Source: Streptomyces fulvoviolaceus
GTDB taxonomy: Bacteria; Actinomycetota; Actinomycetes; Streptomycetales; Streptomycetaceae
Direction of reading: 5' to 3'
Assembly: GCF_000718165.1 (NCBI RefSeq)
Contig: NZ_JOEY01000002.1
Span: 343,236-407,235, forward strand
DNA: 64,000 nucleotides
The translations under genes and the position numbers were made by a program. The notes under the pieces are model-generated. The model was not told where the DNA came from. It searched no databases and saw only the letters and a program-made list of their open reading frames with translations. Shown here piece by piece: positions 1-8,770 of this stretch (the stretch's first letter is position 1; each line of letters starts with the position of its first letter).

Positions 1-1025
1 GTGGCCTTGACGCCCGTCGTCTCGGACAGGATCTCGACCTTCTGCCCGGCCCTGACGAGCCCCTTCTGGGACTCCTGGAGATAGCCGTTGACCGCGAGCC
101 GGCCGGCCGAGACGGTCATCACCTTCCCGGTGGGCGCGGATCCGAGGACGGCGTTCACGCTGTCGACCCGGGCCGGGAAGCCGGAGAGGTAGACGACCTC
201 GGAGGCGGGCAGCATGGGACCGGCCGCCACCTGCGCCTCGGTGAGCCGGGTGCGGGCCCGCTCGAGGTCCTGCGCGGCCCGGTCCACGGCCTTCTGCGTC
301 TCGTCGTTCGAGGTCTGCTGCCGCGCGTCCTCGGCGTCCTGCCAGGCACGTTCGGCGGCGGTCACGGTGTCCTGCGCGTCCTGCACGGTGGCGGTGCCCT
401 CGGCCTGCGCGGAGACCGGGTTGTAGCCGATCGACGCGTAGAACGCGGTGAGCGCCGACTTGGTGCCGGCGCCGAACGTGCCGCGCGTGTCACTGCCGGT
501 GCCGTGCCCCAACGCGCCGAGTGCAGACTGGAGTTGGGCCACGTCGTCGCCGGTGGAGCCGGGCTTGAGGTCCCGGTAGACGGGCACCCGGCCCTTCAGC
601 GCGAACACCGGGCGGCCGGAGACCTCCACCAGGACCTGCCCGGCCTTGACCTCCGTCCCCACGGCCTTGGGCGCCTTGGTGACGACCGCGCTGGTCGTCC
701 CCTCACCGCTCGCACCGGACGGGGCGACGTCCACGGACTGCCCCGCGACGACGGTGCCGCGGATGATGACGGAGTCCTTGAGCACCCGGTTCTCCACCGG
801 TGCGGTCAGGACGCCCTGCTGCGGCGGCTCCGCCTCGGCCGCCGCCTGCGCCGGTGACTTCACGACGAACGAGGCGGCGATGCCGGCACCGGTCAGCAGG
901 ACCGCGGCCACCGCCACCGCGGCCACCCACTTGCGCTTCTGCGACAGACCGTTGTCCGCGGCGCGGCGGGATCTGCCGGACGTCTCGGACGACATGGTCG
1001 GGTCGAGCTGCTCTGCTTCGGACAC
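1..1025 (-). CDS. Peptidoglycan-binding / membrane-fusion adaptor of an export system (partial)
   Basis: This is the N-terminal 341 codons of a protein that runs off the left edge. It starts with GTG at 1025; an internal ATG at 995 is an alternative. A cytoplasmic N-terminus rich in basic residues leads into one membrane segment (about residues 32-52). An HlyD-like barrel segment follows, then a PG_binding_1 repeat (around residues 140-175, containing DDVAQLQSALGALG), a coiled-coil-like Ala/Gln/Glu-rich stretch, and a second barrel half. This is the layout of Streptomyces adaptors that work with MacB-like ABC transporters. A lipoprotein gene lies just upstream on the same strand, so the two are probably co-transcribed with ATPase and permease genes beyond the window. 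The substrate cannot be inferred. Confidence 0.75.
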   Translation of the reverse strand, partial: MSEAEQLDPTMSSETSGRSRRAADNGLSQKRKWVAAVAVAAVLLTGAGIAASFVVKSPAQAAAEAEPPQQGVLTAPVENRVLKDSVIIRGTVVAGQSVDVAPSGASGEGTTSAVVTKAPKAVGTEVKAGQVLVEVSGRPVFALKGRVPVYRDLKPGSTGDDVAQLQSALGALGHGTGSDTRGTFGAGTKSALTAFYASIGYNPVSAQAEGTATVQDAQDTVTAAERAWQDAEDARQQTSNDETQKAVDRAAQDLERARTRLTEAQVAAGPMLPASEVVYLSGFPARVDSVNAVLGSAPTGKVMTVSAGRLAVNGYLQESQKGLVRAGQKVEILSETTGVKA

Positions 1026-1081
1026 TGCGCCTCTCCGGGCCGACTGGTTTTCTGTGTGGACGCGTTGAGGGGTGCCGGGCG

Positions 1082-2047
1082 TTACAGAACTTCGGCCATC
1101 AGCTTCAGCTGCTTGTCCTTCGTCTTCTTGACCTCGGCGAGCGCTTCCGCGTTCTGCTCGATCAGCTGCTCCTGGTAGGCGACGTCCACGGCGTACCAGG
1201 TGCCGACGACGTTGTACTTCACCTTGCAGGCCACGTCGGCCGAGGCGACCTGCTTCTCCTTGGCGGTGGCCAGGGCGTTCTGCTCCCACTGCGGGTCGTT
1301 GTTGGCCTTCATCGGGTCCGCGTACGTGTAGCCCTTCTCCTTCATGCAGGACGCCCACTTCGCGAAGACGGCCTTCACCCGTGTGTCCTCGTACGACTTC
1401 GCCCAGCTGTCGGTGTTGACCTTGTCGGCGATCGGCGGGGCGCCGTCCTCGGACGGCTCCTGGGCGGCCGAGTAGCCCAGCTTGGCCTTCGCCTCACCGA
1501 TGCAGCCGCCGGCCGGAACCTTCTGGCCGTTGTAGTCCTGGCCACCCTTCGCGGCGGCGGAGCCCGGCTTCACGTTCGGGTCGGTGGTGCCGTTGAGCAC
1601 CATGGTGGCCGCCGGGGCGAGTTCCTCCGGCTTGGGCTTGACCACGGCGTTCTCGGAGCCCGCCGGCTTGTACCCGTGGCCGGCCACGTCGTCGGCGTCC
1701 GTGGGGCCGTAGCGAAGCTGGGTGATGCTCGTCGGCGCGAACACCGACGGCGCCTCCGGCACCTTGTAGGCGATGCCGAACCTGGTCATGCACCGTTCCC
1801 TGAGGATCTTCTCGGCATCCGCCATCTGATCCTCCTGCTCGGTGGTCAGCAGATACGCCTCGACCGGGAGCGACTTGTCCGTCGCCGAGGTCAGCTTCGG
1901 GAACGAGGACACGGAAGGAGCGCCCGTACCTCCCGCCGCCTTGCCCTCTTCGCCGGAGCCGGACGAGGAACTGCATCCCGCGACGGCCGAGAGCGCCACG
2001 GTGGCGCAGAGGACGGACAGAGAGGCAGCGAAGCGACGGGTATGCAT
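1082..2047 (-). CDS. Lipoprotein of the adaptor/exporter operon
   Basis: The 321-residue protein starts at ATG 2047, where a good type II signal peptide begins: a basic n-region, a hydrophobic core and a VAGC lipobox. The open frame extends further upstream, but that would bury the signal peptide. The mature part starts with a Ser/Gly-rich linker and has no recognised catalytic motif. It contains several spaced cysteines (in ERCMTRFG, PAGGCIGEAK, WASCMKEKG and ADVACKVKY), which suggests disulfide-bonded structure outside the cell. It precedes the adaptor gene by 56 bp on the same strand, so it is probably an accessory lipoprotein of that exporter. Confidence 0.75.
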   Translation of the reverse strand: MHTRRFAASLSVLCATVALSAVAGCSSSSGSGEEGKAAGGTGAPSVSSFPKLTSATDKSLPVEAYLLTTEQEDQMADAEKILRERCMTRFGIAYKVPEAPSVFAPTSITQLRYGPTDADDVAGHGYKPAGSENAVVKPKPEELAPAATMVLNGTTDPNVKPGSAAAKGGQDYNGQKVPAGGCIGEAKAKLGYSAAQEPSEDGAPPIADKVNTDSWAKSYEDTRVKAVFAKWASCMKEKGYTYADPMKANNDPQWEQNALATAKEKQVASADVACKVKYNVVGTWYAVDVAYQEQLIEQNAEALAEVKKTKDKQLKLMAEVL

Positions 2048-2121
2048 CGTGATGCTCTTCCTTGAATAGCCGAATGGTCGGTCCTGCGCTGGTGGGGGCC
2101 ACTCGCTAAACTCCGAGCGCG

Positions 2122-2158
2122 GGGGTGCGCTGCCCAGCTGCATTGGGCAGCGCACCCC
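2122..2158 (-). terminator. Perfect 15-bp hairpin after the I36-like gene
   Basis: Arms 2122-2136 and 2144-2158 are perfectly complementary with a 7-nt loop. The hairpin lies about 50 bp past the stop codon of the minus-strand gene at 2207-2605 and is a likely terminator for it. It also separates that gene from the lipoprotein gene downstream. Confidence 0.65.
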
Positions 2159-2206
2159 TTGCCTGTCAGCGGTGGCTGAGGGCCGGGCCCTCGCCGTGCT
2201 GTCGGC

Positions 2207-2605
2207 CTAGTAGAACTTGCCCGATGCGTTGTCGTTCTTCAGCGTGCTGTTGAGGTTCGCCGCCCCGCCGGCCGGGATCGACTGGTAGGCACCGCCGTAG
2301 TTCTGGTTGTAGAACTCACGGATGCCGAAGTTGAAGTCCCAGTTGTCCACCGAGGCGGTGTTGTTCTTCACCGCGGTGCCCGCACCGGCGCTGCCGGCCG
2401 CGCTCGCGCTGAAGTAGTAGTTGGCGTAGTTGGGGATGTCGAAGTACTGGCGGTAGAACGCCCCCTTGTAGTCGCTGTTGTAGTACAGGCAGGCGTAGCC
2501 CGAGGTGCAGTACTCGGCGGCACTGGCGGTGCCGGCGGTACCGAGGGCGACTCCGAAGCCCGCGAGGGCGAGGCCACCGGCGGTGACCAGGGTTCTGACG
2601 CGCAT
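2207..2605 (-). CDS. Secreted peptidase inhibitor I36-like protein
   Basis: The small exported protein is 132 residues. The start is ATG 2605, preceded by AAGGGAA; an upstream in-frame extension was rejected because it would precede the signal peptide. The signal peptide (about residues 1-30) ends with an ASAA cleavage site. The mature domain begins EYCTSGYACLYY and is rich in Tyr, Asn and Gly, with two cysteines near its start. This resembles the streptomycete SMPI / peptidase inhibitor I36 fold, a small beta-sandwich related to crystallins. The family assignment comes from composition and the CxxGxxCLY pattern. A protease target or a structural cell-surface role is inference. Confidence 0.65.
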   Translation of the reverse strand: MRVRTLVTAGGLALAGFGVALGTAGTASAAEYCTSGYACLYYNSDYKGAFYRQYFDIPNYANYYFSASAAGSAGAGTAVKNNTASVDNWDFNFGIREFYNQNYGGAYQSIPAGGAANLNSTLKNDNASGKFY

Positions 2606-3035
2606 GAAATTCCCTTCGTCGGTCCATGCGGAAGCACCGGACAACGGGGCCTGGTTCGGCCCGTCGCCCGCTGCGGATCAGGAACGTACATAGCTCGAAC
2701 GCATGACTGAAAGGCAATTGATCGCGCTGACCAAAAGCGAACCTTTGTCAACTCCGGCCGAGAATCGGAAGCGCCGCGCGATCACCGAACCGCTGGTCGA
2801 TGACCTTGGAACGAAGGTAAGGGGAAGACAAAGCGAGGCGGAGACCAAATACCCCAACAGCGCTAGAAGTTGGCACTTGTCAGGACACTGGAAGATTTAA
2901 TTCCACCACTCAAGTCCCAGCAAGCTTGGCTGATTTCACCCCTGCTCAGGGATCCCGGCTCACGGATCGCGGCAACCTTCCGCGCCGGGGTGACGACTGC
3001 TCAGCGGTCCATCCCCCGTACCGAACGGAACCCGC
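2606..3035. other. Divergent intergenic region, no gene supported
   Basis: This 430-bp region between two divergent secreted-protein genes is distinctly A+T richer than its surroundings around 2700-2930. It should hold both promoters. A 65-codon open frame at 2703-2900 lacks the codon bias of real genes here and has no convincing ribosome-binding site. No clear operator palindrome was found. Confidence 0.5.
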
Positions 3036-5105
3036 ATGAGTGAGATCCGCAGCAAGGCCCGCCACCGCAGAAGGAAGACGGCCCTGGCGGTCGGCGTCCC
3101 GCTGACGCTGACCGCCGCGGCCGCCCTCGCCTACGGCACGGACTTCGGCGTCTTCGGCGCGGACGCGCAGCGCACCGCCTCCGCCGCCACCGCCGCCCCC
3201 GCCTGGGCCACCGCCACCGCCGACGGCTTCGCCTCCGTCAACGCCCTTGGGCAGAACGGGACTTACGGTGGCCGGGACGGTCAGGTCGTGACCGTGAAGA
3301 CGCTCGCCGATCTGGAGAAGTACGCGACCGCGGCCGAGCCGTACGTCATCGTCGTGGCCGCGACGATCACCATGGATCCGGTCGGAAAGGAGATCAAGGT
3401 CCAGTCGAACAAGACCATCGTCGGCTCCGGGACCTCCGGGCACATCGTCGGCGGCGGGTTCTTCCTCGGCTCAGGCGTGCACAACGTGATCATCCGGAAT
3501 CTGACGATCCGGGACGCGTACCAGGGCGTCTGGAACGACAAGGAACACGACTTCGACGCCATCCAGATGGACGGCGCCCACCACGTCTGGATCGATCACA
3601 ACGACCTGCGGAACATGGCCGACGGTCTGATCGACGTCCGCAAGGACAGCACGTACGTGACCGTCTCCTGGAACAAGCTGAGCAACGACAACAAGGCCTT
3701 CGGCATCGGCTGGACCACGAACGTCGTCACCGACATCACGATCCACCACAACTGGATCCGCGAGACCGAGCAGCGCAACCCCTCCACGGACAACGCCGCC
3801 CACGCGCACCTCTACAACAACTTCCTGGAGGACGTGGCCGACACCACGATCAAGTCCTCCTACGGCAACTACTCGCGCGGCGCGACCAAGATGCTCCTGG
3901 AGAACTCCTACTTCCAGGGCATGAACAACCCGGTCATCAAGGACAGCACGGCGAGCATCGTCCAGAAGGGCAACACGTTCGTCTCCACGACCGGGCGCAA
4001 CGAGAGCGGCGGTACGGCCTTCGACCCGAAGACGTACTACGCGTACACGGCGGACAAGACGGCGGACGTGCCGTCGCTGCTCAAGTCCGGTGTGGGCCCT
4101 CGCAGTTCGATCGGTACGACGACGGCCTCGACGACCGCCGCGGCCGCCACGACCCTCACCGTCGCCAAGGACGGCAGCGGGCAGTACTCGACCGTGCAGG
4201 CCGCGGTGAACGCCGTACCGGCGAACAACCCCTCGCGGGTCGTGATCGCCGTGAAGCCGGGGACGTACCGCGAGGTCGTCAAGGTCCCCTCCAACAAGCC
4301 GCACGTCACGATCCAGGGCACGGGCGGCAGCCGTAAGGACACCGTGATCGTCTACGGCAACGCGGCCGGCATGCAGAAGCCGGACGGGTCGGGGACGTAC
4401 GGCACGCCGGGCAGCGCCACGATGTCCGTCCAGTCCGACGACTCCCAGGTCCGCAACCTCACTGTCACCAACGACTTCGACGAGGCCGCCAACCAGTCCC
4501 TGGCCGGGCACCAGGCGGTCGCCCTGCTGACGACGGCGGACAAGGTCGTCCTCGACTCGCTGATCGTCAACGGCGACCAGGACACCCTGGAGTTGGAGAC
4601 CGCGGCGTCGGACAAGCTCGGCCGTGTGTACGTGACCAACTCCTACATCACGGGCAACGTCGACTTCATCTTCGGCCGGGCGACGGCCGTGATCGACCGC
4701 TCGGTCATCACGCTCAAGAAGCGCTGGAACGGCACGTCCGCCGGTTACGTCACCGCCCCGAGCACCCCCGGCGGCCGCAAGGGCCTCCTGATCAACCGCT
4801 CCACGGTCAACGGCGACGTCTCCGCCGCCAGCTTCTTCCTCGGCCGCAACTGGCACCCCGGCGGCTCCACCACGGTCGACCCGCAGACCACGGTCCGCGA
4901 CTCCTCCCTCAGCGCCGCCATCAAGTCGACCCCCTGGTCCGACATGGGCGGCTTCTCCTGGAAGGACGACCGCTTCGCCGAGTACAAGAACACCGGCGCG
5001 GGCGCGGGTGCGGCGAGCAGCGACCGGCCGCAACTGACCGACGCCCAGGCGACGGGCCAGGAGATCGCGGACTGGCTGGGCGACTGGACGCCGTCGGCTA
5101 CCTGA
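3036..5105 (+). CDS. Secreted pectate lyase (PL1) - pectinesterase (CE8) fusion
   Basis: This 689-residue enzyme joins two pectin-degrading activities. An N-terminal basic/hydrophobic signal (about residues 8-45) directs export. Residues about 60-350 form a PL1-type pectate lyase: VWIDHNDL and DGLIDVRKDSTYVTVSWN are the family's right-handed beta-helix motifs. A Thr/Ala-rich linker at about 360-378 leads into a CE8 pectin methylesterase (about 380-685) with GDQDTLE, the VDFIFG strand carrying a catalytic Asp, and LGRNWHPGG. The esterase would de-methylate pectin, creating substrate for the lyase. The gene is monocistronic: it diverges from the I36-like gene and is followed by a terminator. 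The fusion points to a soil or plant-litter lifestyle. Confidence 0.9.
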   Translation: MSEIRSKARHRRRKTALAVGVPLTLTAAAALAYGTDFGVFGADAQRTASAATAAPAWATATADGFASVNALGQNGTYGGRDGQVVTVKTLADLEKYATAAEPYVIVVAATITMDPVGKEIKVQSNKTIVGSGTSGHIVGGGFFLGSGVHNVIIRNLTIRDAYQGVWNDKEHDFDAIQMDGAHHVWIDHNDLRNMADGLIDVRKDSTYVTVSWNKLSNDNKAFGIGWTTNVVTDITIHHNWIRETEQRNPSTDNAAHAHLYNNFLEDVADTTIKSSYGNYSRGATKMLLENSYFQGMNNPVIKDSTASIVQKGNTFVSTTGRNESGGTAFDPKTYYAYTADKTADVPSLLKSGVGPRSSIGTTTASTTAAAATTLTVAKDGSGQYSTVQAAVNAVPANNPSRVVIAVKPGTYREVVKVPSNKPHVTIQGTGGSRKDTVIVYGNAAGMQKPDGSGTYGTPGSATMSVQSDDSQVRNLTVTNDFDEAANQSLAGHQAVALLTTADKVVLDSLIVNGDQDTLELETAASDKLGRVYVTNSYITGNVDFIFGRATAVIDRSVITLKKRWNGTSAGYVTAPSTPGGRKGLLINRSTVNGDVSAASFFLGRNWHPGGSTTVDPQTTVRDSSLSAAIKSTPWSDMGGFSWKDDRFAEYKNTGAGAGAASSDRPQLTDAQATGQEIADWLGDWTPSAT

Positions 5106-5114
5106 CCCGGCACG

Positions 5115-5151
5115 GGGGTGGGACGGACGGGTGCGAGGGCCGTCCCACCCC
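5115..5151. terminator. Bidirectional terminator between pectinase and PIN toxin genes
   Basis: Perfect 12-bp arms (5115-5126 and 5140-5151) sit between the converging stop codons at 5105 and 5157. The loop is 13 nt. Confidence 0.6.
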
Positions 5152-5156
5152 GCGGC

Positions 5157-5555
5157 TCAGTGGAAGCCGAGCATTCCGGGGGAGTCGATGTCGACGGTGA
5201 GGAAGCCCGGCGGATAGTCGCCCTCGCGTCCCGTGAGGATGATGGACATTCCCCCGGTCTCCAGATGCGGCGTGGCCACATAGACGACATGGCAGGTGTC
5301 GGCCCCGCCCCACCCGTCGCGCACCATCCCGCCCACCGTCACGGCCGCGGTCTGCCCGAGCGGGTCGATATGGATTCCCTGCAAGGCGAGCAGAGCAGCT
5401 CCGACGCCTGCGTCCTTCTCCTCGGCCTTCATGAGGCAGAGCGCCGGGACGTGCAGCCAGTCACCGGGGGTGTGCGCGACATTGTCCGCCAGCCGGTGCA
5501 GAGCCTGATGGCCCTGGGCGAGCGCGAGAGCCGCGCTCGTGTCGAGGATGATCAC
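5157..5555 (-). CDS. PIN-domain toxin (VapC-like)
   Basis: The 132-residue protein starts MIILDTSAAL, the PIN-domain first strand with its metal-binding Asp5. Further acidic residues occur at the expected places: a Glu in the LMKAEEKDAG helix and an Asp in ADTCHVVYVA. The segment near ILTGREGDY matches the usual LLTxD region. PIN toxins are Mg-dependent RNases that cut tRNA or mRNA. Its start overlaps the stop of the upstream antitoxin gene by 4 bp, the typical arrangement of type II pairs. Toxicity is inferred from the family, and the RNA target is unknown. Confidence 0.7.
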   Translation of the reverse strand: MIILDTSAALALAQGHQALHRLADNVAHTPGDWLHVPALCLMKAEEKDAGVGAALLALQGIHIDPLGQTAAVTVGGMVRDGWGGADTCHVVYVATPHLETGGMSIILTGREGDYPPGFLTVDIDSPGMLGFH

Positions 5556-5839
5556 GCAGCGCGCTCCCGGAGGCCACGGGCCTTCTCCGCGGCCATCGCA
5601 TAGATGTTGGCCCGGACATCGGGGCCGTTGTCGAACTCCTCGTCGGTGAGCGTGCAGCCCATGCGCTCACGCAGTATCTTGCGGGTCGCCGCCACCCGCT
5701 CCGCGATCTGCTCCGCCGTCGGCTGTTCCGACGCCAGCTGTTCGACGAGCTGGCCCAGTGTCATCCCCCGCTCCTTGGCGACCTGGGCGAGATGGTCGCG
5801 GGTCTGCCGGGACACCTGGATGGTCGTGTTCTCTGCCAT
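5552..5839 (-). CDS. Ribbon-helix-helix antitoxin of the PIN toxin
   Basis: The 95-residue protein's N-terminal part (TTIQVSRQTRDHLAQVAKER) is a ribbon-helix-helix DNA-binding motif. The C-terminal half is charged and helical and would bind and neutralise the PIN toxin encoded immediately downstream (ATGA overlap). Such antitoxins usually repress their own promoter, which would lie in the 130 bp before position 5970. The upstream gene diverges. Confidence 0.75.
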   Translation of the reverse strand: MAENTTIQVSRQTRDHLAQVAKERGMTLGQLVEQLASEQPTAEQIAERVAATRKILRERMGCTLTDEEFDNGPDVRANIYAMAAEKARGLRERAA

Positions 5840-5969
5840 GGCTTCACCATAATCCCGTTACGGCACCCTGGTGCCACCTCGGCATCCACATCACCCGAAC
5901 GTGCAGTCTCCTTGCTCAACCACATCCGTCTGCCAGCCCCGCCACAGCCCGCCGCTCCACGTTGGAGGG

Positions 5970-6665
5970 ATGGCACAGAAGATTCTGCTGGCCGACGACG
6001 ACGAGGACGTGCGGGAGGGGATCGGGCGGCTGCTCAGGTTCGAGGGCTACGAGACCGTGCTCGCGGAGGACGGACGCGTGGCCCTCGACGTCGTGGGAGC
6101 CCAGGGCGCCGACCTCGTGCTGATGGACGTCAGCATGCCCGGCCTCGACGGGCTGGCCGCGACCCGGCGGATCCGCGCCTCCGGCTCCACCGTGCCGATC
6201 CTGATGATCACCGGCCGGGACGCGATCGGCGACCGGATCGTAGCCCTCGACAACGGCGCCGACGACTATCTGATGAAGCCCTTCGCCGCCGAGGAACTCC
6301 TCGCCCGGGTACGGGCCCTGCTGCGTCGCAGCGCGCGGAAGGTGCCGGCGCCCGCCCCCGCCGAGGGCCTGTCCTTCCAGGACGTCGCCGTCGACCTGCG
6401 CACCCGCACCGTGACCCGCCGCGGCCGGGTGGTCGACCTCACCCGGACCGAGTACTCCCTGCTGGTGTACCTGATGCGGAACCCGGCGAGGGTGCTCGAC
6501 CGGGCGCAGATCCTCAAGGAGGTCTGGGGCTTCGACTTCGAGCCGTCGTCCAACACGCTCGACGTGTACGTGATGTACCTGCGCCGGAAACTGGAGAGCC
6601 GCGGCGAACCGCGGCTCATCCAGACCGTGCGCGGGCTAGGGTACACCCTGCGCGTCAACGCCTGA
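5970..6665 (+). CDS. OmpR/PhoB-family response regulator, no adjacent kinase
   Basis: The 231-residue regulator starts at ATG 5970, where the receiver domain begins (MAQKILLADDDED). A GGAGGG sequence directly abuts this ATG, so spacing is short. An upstream in-frame ATG would add a non-conserved 33-residue tail. The receiver domain (1-120) shows the acidic pair, the phosphoacceptor Asp in LVLMDVSMPG, and the conserved Lys in LMKPFAAEEL. The winged-helix Trans_reg_C domain (about 135-228) ends RLIQTVRGLGYTLRVNA. The stop codon is followed after 3 bp by the convergent ABC exporter gene, so the cognate histidine kinase is not next to it. Its stimulus and targets are unknown. Confidence 0.9.
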   Translation: MAQKILLADDDEDVREGIGRLLRFEGYETVLAEDGRVALDVVGAQGADLVLMDVSMPGLDGLAATRRIRASGSTVPILMITGRDAIGDRIVALDNGADDYLMKPFAAEELLARVRALLRRSARKVPAPAPAEGLSFQDVAVDLRTRTVTRRGRVVDLTRTEYSLLVYLMRNPARVLDRAQILKEVWGFDFEPSSNTLDVYVMYLRRKLESRGEPRLIQTVRGLGYTLRVNA

Positions 6666-6668
6666 GGG

Positions 6669-8450
6669 TCAGATCCGGAGGATCATCGTGTCGTCCGGCC
6701 TGCCCGTCAGGGCCGCCTGCGGCATCGGTCCCGCCAGCCGCGCGTACGCCCCGCCCCGCGCCACCAGTTCCGTGTGCGTGCCCGTCTCCACCAGGCGGCC
6801 GTGGTCGAGGACCAGGATGCGGTCGGCGTCCGGGGCCAGGCTCAGATCGTGGGTGATCATGATCGTCGTACGGCCGGACATCAGGCGCCGCAGCGGCTGT
6901 ACGACCTGACGGGCGGCCACCGAGTCGAGGCCGGCGGTGGGTTCGTCCAGGACCAGGACGGGGGCGGCGCGCAGCATCGCGCGGGCGATGGCGATGCGCT
7001 GGAGCTGGCCGCCGGAGAGGGCGGCCGTGCCGGGGGCGATCTCGGTGTCGTAGCCCTCGGGGAGGGCCTGGATGAAGTCGTGCGCCGCGGCCGACCTTGC
7101 CGCCCGCTCGATCTCCTCGGCGCTCGCTCCCGGGCGGCCGCACTCGATGTTCTCGCGGATCGTGCCGTTGAGGATCAGCGTCTGCTGCGGGAGCAGGGCG
7201 ACGTTCTCGCGGAGGAATGTGAGGGGGACTTCGGTCAGCGGGACGCCGTCCAGGCTGATCAGGCCGTCTGCGGGGTCGTAGAAGCGGGTCAGGAGCTTGG
7301 ACAGGGTCGACTTGCCGGCGCCGCTCGCGCCGGTGATGATCACCAGCTCGCCGGGGGCGGCGGTGAAGGTGACGTTCTCGACCGAGGCGCGGGCCGCGCC
7401 CGGGTAGCGGAAGGAGACGTCGTGGAAGGCGACCCAGCCGCGGACGGGCCAGGGGGCGACCGGTTCGGCGGGGTCGGTGACGGCGGGCTTCGCGTCCAGG
7501 ATCTCGCCGAGGCGTTCCGCGCCGGCGGTGGCGGCGGTGAGGGTGAGGCCGAGCTGGCCGAGACTGCGGACCGGCGGGTAGAGGTAGCCGATGAAGGCGG
7601 CGAAGGCCAGGAGCTGCCCGAGGGTCATGCGGTCGGCGGAGATCTCCCAGACGCCCATGCCGATCACGGCGAGGACGCAGACGGTCTCCACGACCTCGAC
7701 GAACTGCTCGTACATCTCGCTGAGGCGGGCCCCGCGGACGGATGCCTTCATCCACGCGCGGGCCTCGCGGTCGAGCCGCTTCTCCTCGTCCCCGCGGCGG
7801 TTGTACGCCTGCGTCAGCACGACGTTGCCCAGTGACTCCTCCACCACCGAGGTGATCGCGCCGTCGGCGACCCGCTCGTCCTGGGACGCCTCCCTGATAC
7901 GGCCGGAGAAGCGGCGGGCGGCGAGGAGGAAGAGGGGCGCGAGGACGAAGGTGACCAGGGCCAGGTCCCAGCGCAGCCACAGCGCGGCGGCCGCGTAGAA
8001 GACGGCGGAGAAGGCGGCCGCGACCGTGCCGACGACGCCGGACACCACCATCTGTTCGATGGCCTCGACGTCACCGGTGAGGCGCTCGACGAGGTCGCCC
8101 CGGCGGTGCTTCTGGAAGAAGTGGGGCGGCATGTCCTGGACGTGCCGGAAGACGTTCGCCCTCAGGCGCAGGACGAATCTCTCGGCGGTCCAGGTGGCGA
8201 GCGAGTTGCCGAGGTAGCCGACGAGCGCGCCGAGCGCGGCCACGCCCAGCCAGGCGCCGGCCGGGCCCCAGAAGGCGGAGAGCGAACCGGCCTCGAGGGC
8301 GTTGTCGGTGAGCTCCGCGAACAGCAGGATCGAGGCGGTCTCGGCGAGCGCGGACACCACCACGCACGCGACGACCACCGCCAGCCACTTGCGGTCGCCG
8401 CGGGTCAGCGGCCAGAAGCGGCGGAAGGCCTCCCGGACTTCCCTCATCAT
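6669..8450 (-). CDS. ABC exporter with fused permease and ATPase domains
   Basis: The protein is 593 residues from ATG 8450, which has GGAGGT 4 nt upstream; a GTG two codons earlier overlaps that site and was rejected. The N-terminal half (about 20-310) is a six-helix exporter transmembrane domain. The C-terminal half is the ATPase: Walker A GASGAGKST, signature LSGGQLQR, Walker B VLVLDEPT and a switch His in TIMITHDLS. As a half-transporter it should form a homodimer. There is no N-terminal C39 peptidase domain. Two lysine-rich mini-protein genes lie directly upstream on the same strand, which makes peptide export one possible role. Lipid or drug export is equally compatible with the sequence. 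Confidence 0.9.
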   Translation of the reverse strand: MMREVREAFRRFWPLTRGDRKWLAVVVACVVVSALAETASILLFAELTDNALEAGSLSAFWGPAGAWLGVAALGALVGYLGNSLATWTAERFVLRLRANVFRHVQDMPPHFFQKHRRGDLVERLTGDVEAIEQMVVSGVVGTVAAAFSAVFYAAAALWLRWDLALVTFVLAPLFLLAARRFSGRIREASQDERVADGAITSVVEESLGNVVLTQAYNRRGDEEKRLDREARAWMKASVRGARLSEMYEQFVEVVETVCVLAVIGMGVWEISADRMTLGQLLAFAAFIGYLYPPVRSLGQLGLTLTAATAGAERLGEILDAKPAVTDPAEPVAPWPVRGWVAFHDVSFRYPGAARASVENVTFTAAPGELVIITGASGAGKSTLSKLLTRFYDPADGLISLDGVPLTEVPLTFLRENVALLPQQTLILNGTIRENIECGRPGASAEEIERAARSAAAHDFIQALPEGYDTEIAPGTAALSGGQLQRIAIARAMLRAAPVLVLDEPTAGLDSVAARQVVQPLRRLMSGRTTIMITHDLSLAPDADRILVLDHGRLVETGTHTELVARGGAYARLAGPMPQAALTGRPDDTMILRI

Positions 8451-8547
8451 CGGCACCTCCTTCGGTGTGCTGCGGACATGGCCGAGGCGGGGCCCCCGGC
8501 GCGAGTCGAACTCGCTAACCGACGGCCCCGCCTCGCGGCGATCTGCC

Positions 8548-8673
8548 TCAGCCCTTGTTGCCGACCGGGCGGCGCTTCTGCGCGGCCTTCTTCGGCGCGG
8601 CGGCCTTCTTCTTGGCGACCGGGGCGGCGGGCTTGCGGGTCTTCTTCACCGGGGTGACCTTGTGGAAGCTCAT
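8548..8673 (-). CDS. Lysine-rich 41-residue mini-protein, copy A
   Basis: This short gene reads from ATG 8673 (AAAGGGA about 8 nt upstream) to TGA 8548. The product starts MSFHKVTPVKKT and ends QKRRPVGNKG, with a middle of Ala, Pro and Lys. Roughly a third of the residues are Lys or Arg, and there is no Cys, membrane segment or signal peptide. The paralog 98 bp upstream shares the start and end motifs. It lies 97 bp before the ABC exporter on the same strand. A nucleic-acid-binding role (the composition recalls histone H1-like tails) or a secreted cationic peptide are both possible. I do not recognise a characterised family. Confidence 0.7.
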   Translation of the reverse strand: MSFHKVTPVKKTRKPAAPVAKKKAAAPKKAAQKRRPVGNKG

Positions 8674-8770
8674 GTCTGTGTCCCTTTCTGCTGCGGTTCT
8701 GCAACAGTCCCTCTACCGATCTGCTGCAATTGCCTTTGAATTACTTGGATTTACGTAAGTGAATTCTGTG
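8674..8770 (-). promoter_or_regulatory. A+T-rich spacer between the two mini-protein genes
   Basis: The stretch around 8696-8765 is much richer in A and T than the flanking genes and separates the two paralogs. It could hold a separate promoter for the downstream copy. No exact -10/-35 pair can be assigned with confidence. Confidence 0.35.

Noticed and set aside
2703..2900. 65-codon open frame between the I36-like and pectinase genes
   Set aside because: A+T-rich codons unlike real genes here, no good ribosome-binding site, and no recognisable domain.
3471..5033. Long minus-strand open frame opposite the pectinase gene
   Set aside because: Antisense shadow of a high-GC gene; Arg/Gly/Val-rich translation with no domain, while the plus strand has clear PL1 and CE8 motifs.
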